From positions 940,001 through 1,004,000 of the forward strand of contig OX365949.1 of assembly GCA_947247005.1 (NCBI GenBank): a stretch of DNA of 64,000 nucleotides. Direction: 5' to 3'. Every line of letters begins with the position of its first letter. Position 1 is the stretch's first letter. A program made the translations under genes and the position numbers. The stretch comes from Spisula solida (Eukaryota; Mollusca; Bivalvia; Venerida; Mactridae). This document shows positions 23,218 to 35,527 of this stretch, piece by piece. A model generated the notes under the pieces. That model saw only the letters and a list, made by a program, of their open reading frames with translations. It was not told the DNA's origin and did no database searches.

Positions 23218-26200
23218 TATTTACCGGCATTCAGGCGGCATTCAGGTAGTTTACATTTACTGAAAGTTGTTGTTTCACACGGATGGCTTTTACAGTATCT
23301 TAGCTTACAGACATGTTTATCCAATATTGTTTGTCATAATGTAACTACATATACTCATCTACTTTGTACTCATGTATTGTGTTTTTCACCGGTCACATAT
23401 TGTACAATATTGTCTGTGGTTGGATAGTTTAGTATGTCATCGTGTATTAACAGTTTAACACAGCGTTTGTTTCGTATTTGTTGAAGTCTGTATGTTGAAT
23501 GACATATCTCAAACTTGAAGCTGACTACAGTTATGTTAACTTGTTATGTGGCCTCGTGTTCACAAAGGATCATTTCATTCGGATCAAATTTATTCCTGAA
23601 AACAATTTGACATGTTTGGGAAATATTTGAGAACTTTATGCAGTGTGTTTATAAATAATAGCATGAAAATTTATTTTAATGTGTTTGTAATTTAAAGAGA
23701 CATCAATGCCTACCTCACTCTGTGTAAAACTATTTGCCTTTTAAAAAAATTGGTACATCAACATTGTTTCCTGAATTTCAAAAAGAATCCATTCAATCGT
23801 GATCCTGAAAACTAATCCTTCGTGAATACGGGGTCAGCAGTCTTCATGTAATAATTTAGGTTGAAATGATGCTTAGATTGAATCTCTGTTATAAATAACC
23901 ATTTTTCACGCCTTGCCCTTTCTCAGGTTAACAATGAAGTGTGGATTTATCCAAATATGCATGTTTTATACATAAATTGATAACATTGGAGAAGTATGCT
24001 TGAAAATTCTTTGACAACAAAATAAAGTTGCATACATTGTACATGAATCATTTATTTTTGTTTCATTGGAAAAATAAACTCATATTGTTTTACTGATGAT
24101 AATGGCTTGATTAGCTTACCATATTCTATTTCTTTGTACTATCTTGTATGTCTGGCCTATAATAACAGTTGTATTTTGTTTATATCATATTTTATATCAA
24201 AAGGCAGCTTGCACATTTAAGACTTTGTTGAATATGAATATTTCTAATTTGTAATCTCCAGATCTGGTCATTTGAAATTTTTGTCTTTTTCAAAAACTTC
24301 TGTCATACTTTGTGTATGCACTTCAGTTTACCGTACCTGGCACAAAATGCCATTCTAAGAGTCCCTCATATTTACCAATCTCATATATAATGAAGGATTA
24401 GTAACTTTCATAATAGTAATAAACTCTTTTAAACATTCCAAATTTTCTGAGCTCAACTTTAGATAATTCTGTAAAGAATTGAGCACCTATGTAAACCCTT
24501 ATATAGTTAGGCCATTAGGAATTTATTGCAAGATTGTCATTAAATCATTTTATAAAAAGAAAACGGTTGTAATTTCAAAGAAATAACCCAGAGTCAAATC
24601 TTACAGGCTATTACGCCTAAATAAATAGGGTAGGTCAGTCAGAATTTGTTTGGGAACATTTAAGAGTCCCGGAGAATTGTCGGGATACTGGAAGAATTGT
24701 CGGGATACTGGAAGAATTGTCGGGATACTGGAAAAACATTAATTTAAACTTATCATTACCAGGCGATGAAGTCTCTCATGAGTTAGTACATGTTATTTTG
24801 TGTTTCTCTATGCAATTAAGTAGAAATGTAATGATAGGTCAAAATCAAATTAATCTTAATTTGGAGTCATAATACTACTGCAATACTATCAACACCATAC
24901 TATCTGAAAAATGATTAATATTGTACAAGTAGACCTTATTACATCTATAACTAATATATTTTAAATACAGGCATTTGAAATTCCCATTTCAAACAATACA
25001 TTTTTCTCAAACTACCAACACATGTATCTACTTTCTTAAAAATGTAAAATCCATTATACTGGTAATTGTTTTCTACTCATTAATCAAAGTTTGTGTGAAA
25101 TATTGTCAAATGTTAGTAAATAGTTCTGCTAGCTAGATATTAGCTTACCCAGAAACTTACACTCCTGTACTAATTAACTATTTCTTGAACATAGATCATT
25201 TTTAGTAGTGATATTTTGAGTTCCATTGTGGTGAAAATATAATGCATACTTATATAAGTGATTCCTGTGTTTTGGATTGTTGTAATTATTGAGGGCATTT
25301 AAAATCTAGTTGTACTGTGTGTGTTCTTTTAGCTCTCATTGTGAGCACTTCTTGGTGCTTAAGGTGAGTTATTACTGTGATCCATCAGATGTCTGTCACC
25401 ATGGTAACATTGTCAACAATTTAACTTTTAAACAGGTTTGATTTAATCATGATGGAATTGTGTCATAATGTATTTCTGTCTGACATATAGGGCAAGTTTT
25501 CATCTAGGCTCTGAAAAAATTATGTTAAACACTATAGAAATAAGCACTCGGCAGAAACAGCAGAGCCCAACAACACACCACAAAGGGGACAAGAACACAA
25601 TTGCATTCAATAAACGCTAATGTGGAAGCCTTGTCCTTAATAACTAGCTATGTCAATCAGGGGCCATAATTCTGTAGAAATATTGGATAATGTTACATGG
25701 CATTGACAATGTAATATGTTTATTATTGTAAACAAGTATTCTATGTTTGAAAGCTGCAAATGCCTTGATGGATTATAAAATATGCAAGTTTTAAAAACTT
25801 GAAAAATTTGGGTAACATTTTTAATGGGACGGACAAACAAATGCATATACATCCTTTTTATGCCTCCAGCATCAGTAGATGCTGGGCAATAAAAATGAAA
25901 CAACACATCACACTCAAAAACAAACACAGATTACATGGACAGTGACAAGTTGTTGTGACAGGGTAATGCCGTGCCTATAACAAGCATAAGTCAAGTCACA
26001 GTTTTGACACAATCCTTTTTAGATGTGAAAAACCTAGGTCAAAATTTCAAAAATTACTACTAAATTTTATCAAAATGGCATTGTTGTATACAGACCATTA
26101 AGTTATATTTTATTACCGGGTATAAGTTGGGTAAGTTTATCACAAAATGGGTAAATCATTAAATGTATAAATGTCAGAGTTTGTTCCTAAGCTTATGGTG

Positions 26201-26506
26201 TTGCTCTATAAATACTCAAAATTTGTAACATGTCTTATTCCAGTTACCTATCCTGCAGTCATGTATTTGCTTCAATTCTATGTACTCTGAATTGTTTTAC
26301 TTTTGGTCTAGTGTTGATGATATCGGCTTCTTATACTTTGTATTTATTATATTTACATCAGTGTTTGCATGGAATTATACACAAATAAATGTAATTTTTA
26401 GCATAAAACATCTCGTCTTTCTTGTCCTTTTCCCAAACCAGGTCCCGATCTCCCGAAGCATCTCAACTTGAGCTAAATCTCATCTCAAATATTGTCATTC
26501 ATTTTT
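23218..26506. other. Intergenic DNA
   Basis: AT-rich with no recognised gene. It contains three tandem copies of GAATTGTCGGGATACTGGAA near 24672-24733 and a fragment of the CATCTC foldback family at 26443-26495 (CGATCTCCCGAAGCATCTCA). Short ORFs such as those at 25637 and 26280 lack any domain. Confidence 0.45.
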
Positions 26507-27722
26507 AGCTCACCTGTCACAAAGTGACAGGGTGAGCTATTGTGATCACTCTTCGTCCGTCGTCCGTGCGTGCGTCAACATTTCATTCAAACGACTTCTC
26601 CTCCTAAACCACTTGACCAATTTCAACCAAACTTCACAGGAATGTTACTTGGGTGGTCCTTTCTAAAATTAGCTAAAAGAATTGTAATCTATAAATAACT
26701 CTGGTTGCCATGGCAACCGATAGGAAAATCTTTAAAAAAATCAACCGCTTGCTAGATTTCAAAATAATTTTACAGAAATAGTTGTTTGGTGACCCTCTTA
26801 CAAAATTGACATATTTGTCTTGATTGATCAAAAAACATGGCCGCCAGTTGGTGTGGTGCTGTTTTTCCCTATATATCTACAGTAAAATCTTTAAAATCTT
26901 CTCCTCTAAAAGTACTGGTTGGATTTCATTATAAATTGGTTAAATTGTTCCTTGGGTGGTCCTTTCTTAAAATAGCTAAAAAAATTGTATTCCATGCAGA
27001 ACTCTGGTTGCCATGGCAACCAATAGGAAAATCTTTAAAAAAATCATAAAAAATCAACCGCTTGCCTGATTTCAAAATAATTTTACAGAAATAGTTGTTG
27101 GGTGACCCTCTTACAAAATTGACATATGTGTCTTGATTCGTCAAAAAACATGACCGCCAGAGGGTGGGGTGCTGTTTTTCCCTATATGTCTATAGTAAAA
27201 TATTTAAAAATCTTCTCCTCTAAAAGTACTGGTTGGATTTCATTATAAATTGGTTAATTGTTTCTTGGGTGATCCTTTCTTAAAATGGCTAAAAGAATTA
27301 CATTCCATGCAGAACTCTGGTTGTCATGGCAACCAATAGAAAAATCTTTAAAAAATCATAAAAAAATCAACCGCTTGCCAGATTCAAAATAATTATACAG
27401 AAATAGTTGTTGGGTGACCCTCTTACAAAATTGACATATTTGTCCTGATTCGTCTAAAAACATGGCTGCTAGAGGGTGGGGCGCTGTTTTTCCCTATATA
27501 TCCATAGTAAAATCTTCTCCTCTAAAAGTACTGGTTGAATTTCATATTAAATGGGTAACAATATTCCTTGGGTTATCCTTTCTAAAAATAGTTAAAAGAT
27601 TATAACCCATGCAGAACTCTGGTTGCCATGACAACTGATTGGAAACTTTTAAAAAAAAACATGGTTCTACTTGATCAGTGTGCACAGGTGAGCGACCTAG
27701 GGCCCTGTCGGCCCTCTTGTTA
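26507..27722. repeat. Hairpin-headed dispersed repeat, copy 2
   Basis: The hairpin is at 26507-26538 (AGCTCACCTGTCAC, loop AAA). It is followed by GTCCGTCGTCCGTGCG and about four tandem units of about 270 bp with GGTTGCCATGGCAACC, ATTTTACAGAAATAGTTGTT and AAAAGTACTGGTTGGATTTC. The right end is GGTGAGCGACCTAGGGCCCT. Head and tail match copies at 6900 and 57625, but the inner unit is a different sequence. Confidence 0.75.
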
Positions 27723-28246
27723 ACTGATTTCAGCTCTTTGGGCATTAAGCAAATGTATTCAAATTCAATCTGGAACCCTCAAATATGGTAGCCGAAGTCT
27801 GACGTCATTTGCCAATCTGACCAAGGAAAGAAAATTACCACACAAACAACAATAAACACATACAAACAAACATCATTAGTTGTACAGAACCAATAATTAT
27901 CTTATTGGTAGTCAGATTCAGAACTCGATTCTCCCGTTCTAGTATCCTTCTGTATGCCAAATTGTGCAGTTTTATGTACAAGTCTCTGGCAGCATTATAT
28001 AACAGGGCTTTCTGCTTAAGTATAAGGCATTTTCCCCTTGAAAACGGTTTAAAATAATGAAGATTTCCTTTAAAATGCAGACTATTCCTAAGAAACCAGT
28101 TCTCACTGTTGCTAAAATACCAATATTTTTTGCCAAATTAAGTCCATAAGGGCCTCATTCCCGAAGTTGGAAAAAATCCTGTATTTCAAACAGGATGGAT
28201 TGTTGATGAACATAAATATCAAATAGAACATGATTATTTACATTAA

Positions 28247-28441
28247 CCAGGGGTTCCATTTGAATCGGGAGTTAAGCGGTTTTGACCCTTGAAATTTCCA
28301 GAAAGCAAAATTTTGACCCTCAAGATTTTGGTTTGAAGGGTCATTTTCTCTTGAAATCATAGGTAATTTGCTTATAAAATGGTAAGCTTTAGTCAAAAGT
28401 ATCAAAATGACCCTTCAGATTCAGAAGCTAGTGGAACCCAT
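28247..28441. mobile_element. MITE with GGGGTTCCA ends, copy 1
   Basis: It starts CAGGGGTTCCATTTGAA and ends GAAGCTAGTGGAACCC. The interior has TTTTGACCCTTGAAATTT and GGGTCATTTTCTCTTGAAAT. A second copy is at 60219-60416. Confidence 0.7.
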
Positions 28442-29383
28442 CATATATATTCAGTTACAAATGTGTCAGCAGAATACTAGTACATTGTATGTGCAGTGTT
28501 ACTCTACCAAAGAGCACTGACCTCGAAACACCTGAGTGATGCTTACCTAATTGGCAAAAGTTAAACTAATGATGTCATTATTGTAACTGTATAAAAGGGC
28601 CAACCACTTAGTTAATGTAGAACATGTTACATTGATAATTCATGTATATATTTGTAAAATGTTTGATCTGTAACAAATGATTGAATAATACATTATAATA
28701 CATCATGTTTGCTTAATGTATTGCATGTAAAACCACTTAAAGGTATATGCTGTGTAGTCTTATTTCTTTGACTAAATATGCTTAGTCATCAATTTATGAA
28801 AATCGGTGATGAATCGGAAAAATATTTTAGGCTGGAGTATCTGTATGTTTGTAAAAATACAACATTTTTCAGAAAAATGATAATTATAATAGTTATGACT
28901 TATAAGTTATGTAGAGAGAAAGCACAGTTTTAGTTAGGACTAGTGGGGAGCAGTGGCTTTGAGGTAGGGCGCGCGCTTTGGGATTGAGAGGTTTATTACA
29001 GTTAAATGTCAAGATTACGAACCTCTGATGTATCTAAAATTCTTACACTGATTTGAGCAAAATCTCAATTTGAGCCGAGATTTCAACTTGAGATGCTTCA
29101 GGAAAGTACTACTTGAGTTATAACTAGAAATTGTGTCCATGGTACATAGGTGCCCCCATTATAGATTTTAAATGGGGAAGGTGAGGGGCAAAAGAAGGTT
29201 TAGGTAAAATCATTATTCAATTTCTCTAGCCTTGTGGACTATAATTATAGTAAAAATGACAAAGGTCCATAATTCAGGTAAAAAAGACACAGCGAAAATT
29301 CCATTCTTAACAGTTTGTACATTGAGATAGTTAATCTGAGAAAGTTTGAAAAAGTTCCACCCAACAGTTCAACCCACAAGATT

Positions 29384-29620
29384 TTTAGCTCCACTATTTG
29401 TAGAATAAGGGGAGCTATTGCAGTCACATGAGCATCGGCGGCTGCGGCTGTGTTACTAATGCTTATGCTAAAGTTTAGGTACAGGTTTTTAAACCTCTTA
29501 TATTTTCAAAGTCTTTTGAGACATTGCTTTCATACTTCGCAAAAATTTGTGTTACATACTGATGGATGGACTACACCAATGCTATATGCCCCCCCCCCCC
29601 CCACTTATAAATAAGTGTGG
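29384..29620. repeat. Dispersed repeat head (AGCTCCACTA hairpin) and poly-C run
   Basis: AGCTCCACTATTTGTAGAAT followed by AAGGGGAGCT forms an imperfect hairpin like those of other mollusc repeats. A run of about 14 C lies at 29588-29602. No gene is present. Confidence 0.45.
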
Positions 29621-30265
29621 GGGCACAATTAACAATGGTGCGGTTACAGAATGTAGGTTTTGCACTGTTAGGGCTAAAATGCATGTTTGTAGGAAGCGCA
29701 TTTCATGCATATCGATTTTCAAGACATAGTTGGCCCCTTTTTCCTTTAAAGTTATCAATTGCCGCACTGGGTGACACAAGAAAAACCTGAAATTACTAGG
29801 TCTATCATTGAATAGAGGGATATAATACTAGGTTGAATTTTAGTACACAAGATGACATAATGGTATTTTAAATACATAAAATGTTTATTTTTCATTATGA
29901 AATAAAATTTCACAGGTAACTTCTCTACTACATTGGAACTTACACACAGTTTAACTTACTTTAACTACATATAGATCATATTACATTGTACACGTTTGTA
30001 TTGAATATAAGATCTGTTCTACCTCATTTAACTTCAGAGGTAGAACAATGACTAGAGTAATCTATTGATATGATCACTTTCATGTTCAGTGAACCAGTGA
30101 CTGGCTGATTTTATACTATCTACCTACCAAACTTACCCGCTACCTTTAATTTGTTAACATTTTGCTAAGGGTGTAAGATGTTTTTAAATAGTAGTGCCTG
30201 TTCTTTCTCAGCATAATGTGCTGTATTAAATATTTTATAAAATAAAGAAACCAACAAAAGGAAAT

Positions 30266-32269
30266 ATGGATTTAAATACGCCTGCCAGACAGGGCTTATC
30301 AGCAAAGATTATTAGTTGCCCAATTTGTGAGAAGACATTAAAAACACCAAAATGTCTACCATGTTTGCATTCATTCTGTATGGATTGTTTACATAAACAC
30401 ATTATGACATCAGCGCGAGATTTAAGTTTTCCCTGTCCAATCTGCCAGGAACTTACAGCAACACCAGATAAAACACTACCCCCAGATAAATGGGCTAAAT
30501 ACTTTCAATCCAACACGTTGATAGATTCTATGATGGACATTGATGACTTAAAGCGAGGGGACAGGAAGTGTGATCCCTGTAAGAACACGCGCAAACGTTC
30601 CTTGGCAGTAATGTGGTGTACTTCGTGTCGAGAAGCTCTCTGTTCAACATGTGCCAATAGCCACCGTGGTATGCGCCTTACTCGTGGTCACGTTGTCATC
30701 GAGATAAGTAAAATCCGAACACAGCCAGTTGCAGCAATAATAAAAGATGAAAAATGTCCGGCTCATGAGGACCAGTTCCTACAGTTTTACTGCAAAGACC
30801 ACAAAGAACAATGCTGTCCTACATGTGCCATAGTTACACATAGACGATGTGAGAATGTTCTCGAGATGAACTCTCTAGGAAGGGAGATACGAGTGCAGGA
30901 AAAAGCAGTAAAATTATTAGGAAGATTAAATGCTTGCCTTGCTTCTCAACAGGATTTATTGAAGTCCAAGGGAAACATGCAAGATACTTTGACCAGCAAA
31001 CAGCGAGATATTTTGAAGGAGATTAGAGATTTAAAATCCAAAATGGCTGACTTGTTAAATAACATGGAAACGGCATTTGTCAAGGAATTTGATTCTCTAC
31101 ATGAGACTCGTGTAAATGAACTTAAAACTGAGATTACGGAGGGTGAGAGAATAGGAACTGCAATAAGTGACACAACAGAAATGCTCGAGGCTGCACTACT
31201 ATTTGGATCCGATGCTCAAATATTTTTAACTTATGAAAAAGTTCAAGAAGATTGTCGGCGTTATGAAAAACTAACATCAGCAAACACAAAAGAGCCGAAT
31301 GAAATTGTTTATTCATTTAAAATGGACGAACGACTGAAATCTGTAGCAAATACTGTGAAAAAATTCGGACACTTATCAATTGAAAATGACCGTAGTGCAC
31401 TGAAAACATCCTTCAAAGATGGTTCAGTAAGAGAAACTGGTATATTTAGCGCTAAATCTCCGTTTGATGATCTACGATCAGTTGATATTTTTCCTAATGA
31501 AGACATCGTCATTTCCGACAGAATGAGTAAAGCAGTTTTAGTGTTTCATAGCAGTGGAGAGTTTGTCTGCCATGAAAATTTCAGTACCCGACCATGGGGC
31601 GTGGCTGTGCTTGGAAGTCAAACATTTTGTGTCTCCTTACCAGAGAGTCGAGAGATACATATACTTAAATACGCCCATAAAGTATTAGAACATCACCGAA
31701 CAATTAATACTAATATCAGTTGTTTTGCAATCACAAATTTCTCCAGTGAATACCTAGCCTTGCAGTATAATGATGATAAAGAAGAAAAGGGGCGTGTCCA
31801 GATAAGCCAATCCAGTGAAAAGGGGCATGTCCAGATTAGCCAATCCAATGAAAAGGGGCGTGTCCAGATAAGCCAATCCAGTGAACAGTCGTACCATAAG
31901 GCTGTAATTGATATGACTGTCAACCATAAACATGTACATGGAATAGCGTTTGATGAAGCAACTGGTAAAATATTTATATCCACTGACTTTGATGCAGTTG
32001 AATGTTACAATACCAAAGGGAGGATACTATTTAGAAACTCCTACGTCGGTTACGGAGACTTTCGAGGAATGGCGGTTGATCGTCAGAGTAATGTGTATAT
32101 TACATCTTTCGCTGGTAAAGGTGTATTGCAACTTACACATGAAGGTGAGCGTATCCGTATGATTTCTACATCACCATTAGCTCCACTAGATGTGGCAATA
32201 TCACAACGTGGAAACAAGATGGTGGTAGTTGGGAGGAGTGATCTAGTCTATGTGTATACATGTAGATAA
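30266..32269 (+). CDS. TRIM-like RING/B-box E3 ubiquitin ligase with beta-propeller-like C-terminus
   Basis: 667 aa in one uninterrupted frame. Residues 18-60 are a C3HC4 RING (C18, C21, C33, H35, C38, C41, C57, C60). Residues 102-142 form B-box 1 (C102, C105, C118, C121, C126, C129, H133, H142). Residues 164-195 form B-box 2 (C164, H167, C176, H179, C184, C187, H192). Residues about 205-300 are a charged coiled coil. From about 380 to the end there are NHL/WD-like beta-propeller repeats. This architecture fits the large bivalve families annotated as TRIM45/TRIM56/TRIM71-like, which are presumed ubiquitin ligases and often linked to innate immunity. All RING zinc ligands are intact, so E3 activity is plausible. 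Three tandem 11-residue copies of KGRVQISQSSE-like sequence occur at about 507-540. There is no SPRY or filamin domain. The exact orthologue is unknown. Confidence 0.88.
   Translation: MDLNTPARQGLSAKIISCPICEKTLKTPKCLPCLHSFCMDCLHKHIMTSARDLSFPCPICQELTATPDKTLPPDKWAKYFQSNTLIDSMMDIDDLKRGDRKCDPCKNTRKRSLAVMWCTSCREALCSTCANSHRGMRLTRGHVVIEISKIRTQPVAAIIKDEKCPAHEDQFLQFYCKDHKEQCCPTCAIVTHRRCENVLEMNSLGREIRVQEKAVKLLGRLNACLASQQDLLKSKGNMQDTLTSKQRDILKEIRDLKSKMADLLNNMETAFVKEFDSLHETRVNELKTEITEGERIGTAISDTTEMLEAALLFGSDAQIFLTYEKVQEDCRRYEKLTSANTKEPNEIVYSFKMDERLKSVANTVKKFGHLSIENDRSALKTSFKDGSVRETGIFSAKSPFDDLRSVDIFPNEDIVISDRMSKAVLVFHSSGEFVCHENFSTRPWGVAVLGSQTFCVSLPESREIHILKYAHKVLEHHRTINTNISCFAITNFSSEYLALQYNDDKEEKGRVQISQSSEKGHVQISQSNEKGRVQISQSSEQSYHKAVIDMTVNHKHVHGIAFDEATGKIFISTDFDAVECYNTKGRILFRNSYVGYGDFRGMAVDRQSNVYITSFAGKGVLQLTHEGERIRMISTSPLAPLDVAISQRGNKMVVVGRSDLVYVYTCR
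31785..31890 (+). repeat. Coding 33-bp tandem repeat in the TRIM-like gene
   Basis: Three copies of a 33-bp unit contain CAATCCAGTGAAAAGGGGC and GTCCAGATAAGCCA. They keep frame and encode VQISQSSEKG-type repeats, probably an extended loop of the propeller. Confidence 0.85.
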
Positions 32270-32733
32270 ACGATGACACCATGTAACATGTGTATGTGTA
32301 TAGTTTGACAGACTTGGCCTGAGACAATAACATATTCCTTGTCCTTCCTTTGTTAATAACTGTAAAGTATTTCCGAACTAGAGCTGTCGCCATTCGGCAG
32401 ACTAATATACCCCCGCCGGCAAAGGGCCATAATTCTGCCAAAATTCATCGCAGCGCAAATATCTTCATGCACATCTATGGCCAATATTCACATGTTGGTC
32501 CTCCAATCCAACTCGACTCACACTAACCTAAGGTAGCCTCAAGTGTAGCTGGAGTGACGGTCGAGTTAGTGAAAGTCGAGTGGGGATTTGGTATTCACAT
32601 GGGTAACTCGCCCTCGACTTTCCTGAGTGTGTGACCGTTATAATATATGGTAGTATATTACACTGTACAAACAATCTGCGCTTTATTATTGAATTGGTTG
32701 GTTGGGTTTCGATGCATTTTCTTAATATATACA

Positions 32734-32739
32734 AATAAA
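32734..32739 (+). terminator. Candidate poly(A) signal of the TRIM-like gene
   Basis: AATAAA in ATACAAATAAAGTCAAAC, about 465 bp after the stop codon. It is the first clear match downstream. Confidence 0.5.
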
Positions 32740-33225
32740 GTCAAACTATAATTTTTATGATTTTATGCTACATTCTTAATATTTCTTTGAACTCGCTCAA
32801 ATAAACCTTCATTTGAATAATCGCAAATAGAGAGTTTGATTATTGTAAAGATAATAGTAGATCAATTAACATAAAACTTAATTAACGTTAAATGAACGTA
32901 TATGTTTACAATGATATATTTCAACAAAACATTTATGCAAGACAACACGTACGAGTTTTAAATGAATAAAGGATGCGCATATCGAAGAAGAGACTGTACC
33001 ATATGCATTATGTTTTTGGCGTGAACTCAATATCATATCACGTCAATATGAATTCCATCGACCGTCAAGCAGGTAATGCCATCTTAATAATTTAGAAATC
33101 AGAGGAGATGAACTTCGGTAAAACTCATTACTACACATACATCGTACAGACCATTCCAGAGAAGTCCGACAACTAGATAGCCATAATTCCTAGAATGCCA
33201 TTTAATCAGCGACATGTATTTAAAA

Positions 33226-33515
33226 AAAAGTACATATTATAGCTTGTGCATGATTTTCTTGGTTTTAGGTTGATTATGAAACAAGTTGGTACAACTTTGA
33301 ACTTATATAACCATTCTCGACACATCATGTCCGATTTTATCCATCGTCACAACTTTATCGTTAAACATAAAAGAAGAGACGCCAGCTTTCGCTGATTGAA
33401 AGGAAAATACTAAATAAATACTATCTCGTTTTAAGCATGAAGTGACCCCGGATCGAACCTGGGACATCCCGCACTCGAAGTGGACGCTCTAACCATAGGC
33501 TGTCGAGGCGGAATT
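33226..33515 (-). mobile_element. tRNA-derived SINE, copy 1 (tRNA head at the right end)
   Basis: On the minus strand the head contains an A box (TATGGTTAGAGCG) and a good B box (GGTTCGATCC) within a tRNA-like 70 bases. The acceptor arms do not pair and the T stem has a mismatch, so it is not a functional tRNA. The tail matches 34410-34690 in the same orientation (shared ATTCTCGACAC and GGCTGT.AGGCG blocks). Confidence 0.65.
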
Positions 33516-34409
33516 TTGACTCATGAATGATCGCAAATTAGAAAAAATAATGCACATCATCGGTATGTGTTGCAAGTTAGCACGTTACCATATTTGAGTG
33601 TACTTGGAGAATGTTTCCAAGAATTTCATATTATTCATGCTTTCTAAGGAATTGCTCCTACCCGGGACATTTCTAAATGGTAAAATCATCTCCTCAAATT
33701 TTTCTACCTCGCGTAAATTGTCTATTTTAATTAGTGACTAACATTGGTATTCACAAACATTCCATTTAGTGTGGTTGGAGTCGAGGTCAAGTCGACGTTT
33801 CGCTCCCTCGAAAATTCCTCACTCAGTCTAGTCAACTCCAGCTACACTTACCGTTGTGAATACCAATTTCTAGTTAGAACAAGTTCATACTCAAATGCAC
33901 GGACTAAACGATAATTAAATTTGGATTAACTCAGTGAGTGAGAGTGGAGGAGAGGATATGAATATGGCCCTATATGTTGAGGTTGTTCATCTGTGAAAGT
34001 TTGAGCGAAATCCTGCCAAAACTGTAGGAGGAGTTACGTCCACAAGAATGCGTCTACAGGCAGACGGGCGGACGGACGGACGGACAGACAGACAGGCTGA
34101 ATCCAGTATACCCCCCTTACAACTCGTTGTGCGGGGGTATAATAAATAAAATATTCTGACAAGTTATAACAAGAGACATTGCCAAAGTTTAATAAGTCTC
34201 AGGTTAATTCTGTCAAATTATATTAATGTATACTGGTAACCACGCCGTGTAAAACTTGTTGATGACACCATTACTTTGTGTATGTAAATCACCCACTTAG
34301 TCAAGCTGAAAATATACTGCTACCATAGACAATTGATATTTGTTACGATAAATATTGCTTTATTTACTGTCATATATACACAGTTTTAACAAACAAATAT
34401 AAAGCACCA
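33516..34409. other. Intergenic DNA with a dispersed-repeat tail
   Basis: No gene is seen. An element end at about 33940-34147 contains GACGGACGGACGGACAGACA and finishes GTGCGGGGGTATAATAAATA, a tail shared in kind with repeats at 32405 and 44755. Confidence 0.45.
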
Positions 34410-34690
34410 TAATATCAATCAACAGTTATAGTTTATTTTTTATTCTATTTTAAGTCGATTGAGAAACAGGTTCTTACAACTTAGATTTATCACTTTTGGC
34501 AATGCATTCTCGACACCTCATTCCTGATAGCATCCACTGCCACATGGGTGTAAGAGGCAGAACCCAGTTGTCCCTTATTTGCTGAAAGGGAATTACTGAT
34601 ACCATTAGTATTTCGTCTGGGCACTAACTAGGAACACATGCACTGAAAGCAGAATTCCATCACTAGGCTGTTAAGGCGATAGGAGAAACA
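34410..34690 (-). mobile_element. tRNA-derived SINE, copy 2 (decayed)
   Basis: Paralogous to 33226-33515 over its full length with many substitutions. The tRNA boxes are mostly lost. Confidence 0.5.
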
Positions 34691-34888
34691 ATCTAGTTAA
34701 AGTTATTTGCTTGATATATTCCTTTTTTGGGAATATGGATGGTTTGTTCTATGTCTGACTCTTGCGTGGATGGCTAGGTGCTTGCATGGATGGCTAGGCA
34801 CTGCTGCTGTTTCTGTGTGGCTTTGGATTGTCTGTATGCTACAGTATGTATAAATCACTCAGATGTAAACTAGATGGCCAACTGCTCT

Positions 34889-35493
34889 AAAGGACAAGGT
34901 TCACTTATGGCTCAAATCAGGCCCTGTGATTTTTCAAAATATAAAACTGCATGTTCCGATAAATATGTCCTATAATTCAAATAACTTGACATTTCCTGTG
35001 TAAAAAATGAGCATACATATCCCAATTTCCCTTGTATTTTGTTGACAAAACTGCCAAAAATATGATGTATATGTCATGTTTAGCCTAAAATGTCATTTTT
35101 GGCCATTTTCACGATTATTAATGACGCAAAACCTTCCAAAAAACCACGATGGCACTCTTGCGACACTTTTATATTTTTACATAACCAATGTTCTGCAAGT
35201 CTTTATATATGTACAAAATATCAAAGTGTCGCAAGAGTGCCATCGTGGTTTTAGGGAAGGTTTCATGCCATGAAAAGCCATGAAAATGGCTAAAAAATGA
35301 CATTTTTTTAAAAACATAACCTATTTCAAGTAGATTTTTCGACATATTACGAGGGAAATTTGGAAAAGTATGCTTATTTTTTTGAAACACAGTGTTAGGC
35401 TATTAGAAACATAGGACATATTTATAGGAAGTTGCATTTCTATTTTTCGAGAAAACTCAGGGCCAAATTCAGCCATAAATGAACCTTGTCCTT
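34889..35493. repeat. ~600-bp foldback palindrome beside the TANGO6 stop codon
   Basis: The left end AAGGACAAGGTTCACTTATG and right end CATAAATGAACCTTGTCCTT are inverted, and the arms remain complementary up to the centre. There GGCACTCTTGCGACACTTT (35151) faces AAAGTGTCGCAAGAGTGCC (35223). Arms are about 280 bp with a loop of about 40 bp. The element lies 35 bp beyond the stop codon of the minus-strand TANGO6 gene, hence probably inside its 3' UTR. Confidence 0.85.
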
Positions 35494-35527
35494 CCACATG
35501 AAATGTCTAATTCTTCCAAGAAGAAGT

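Noticed and set aside
33434..33512. tRNA gene on the minus strand
   Set aside because: A and B boxes are good, but the acceptor arms do not pair, the T stem has a mismatch, and the segment continues into a repeated SINE body.
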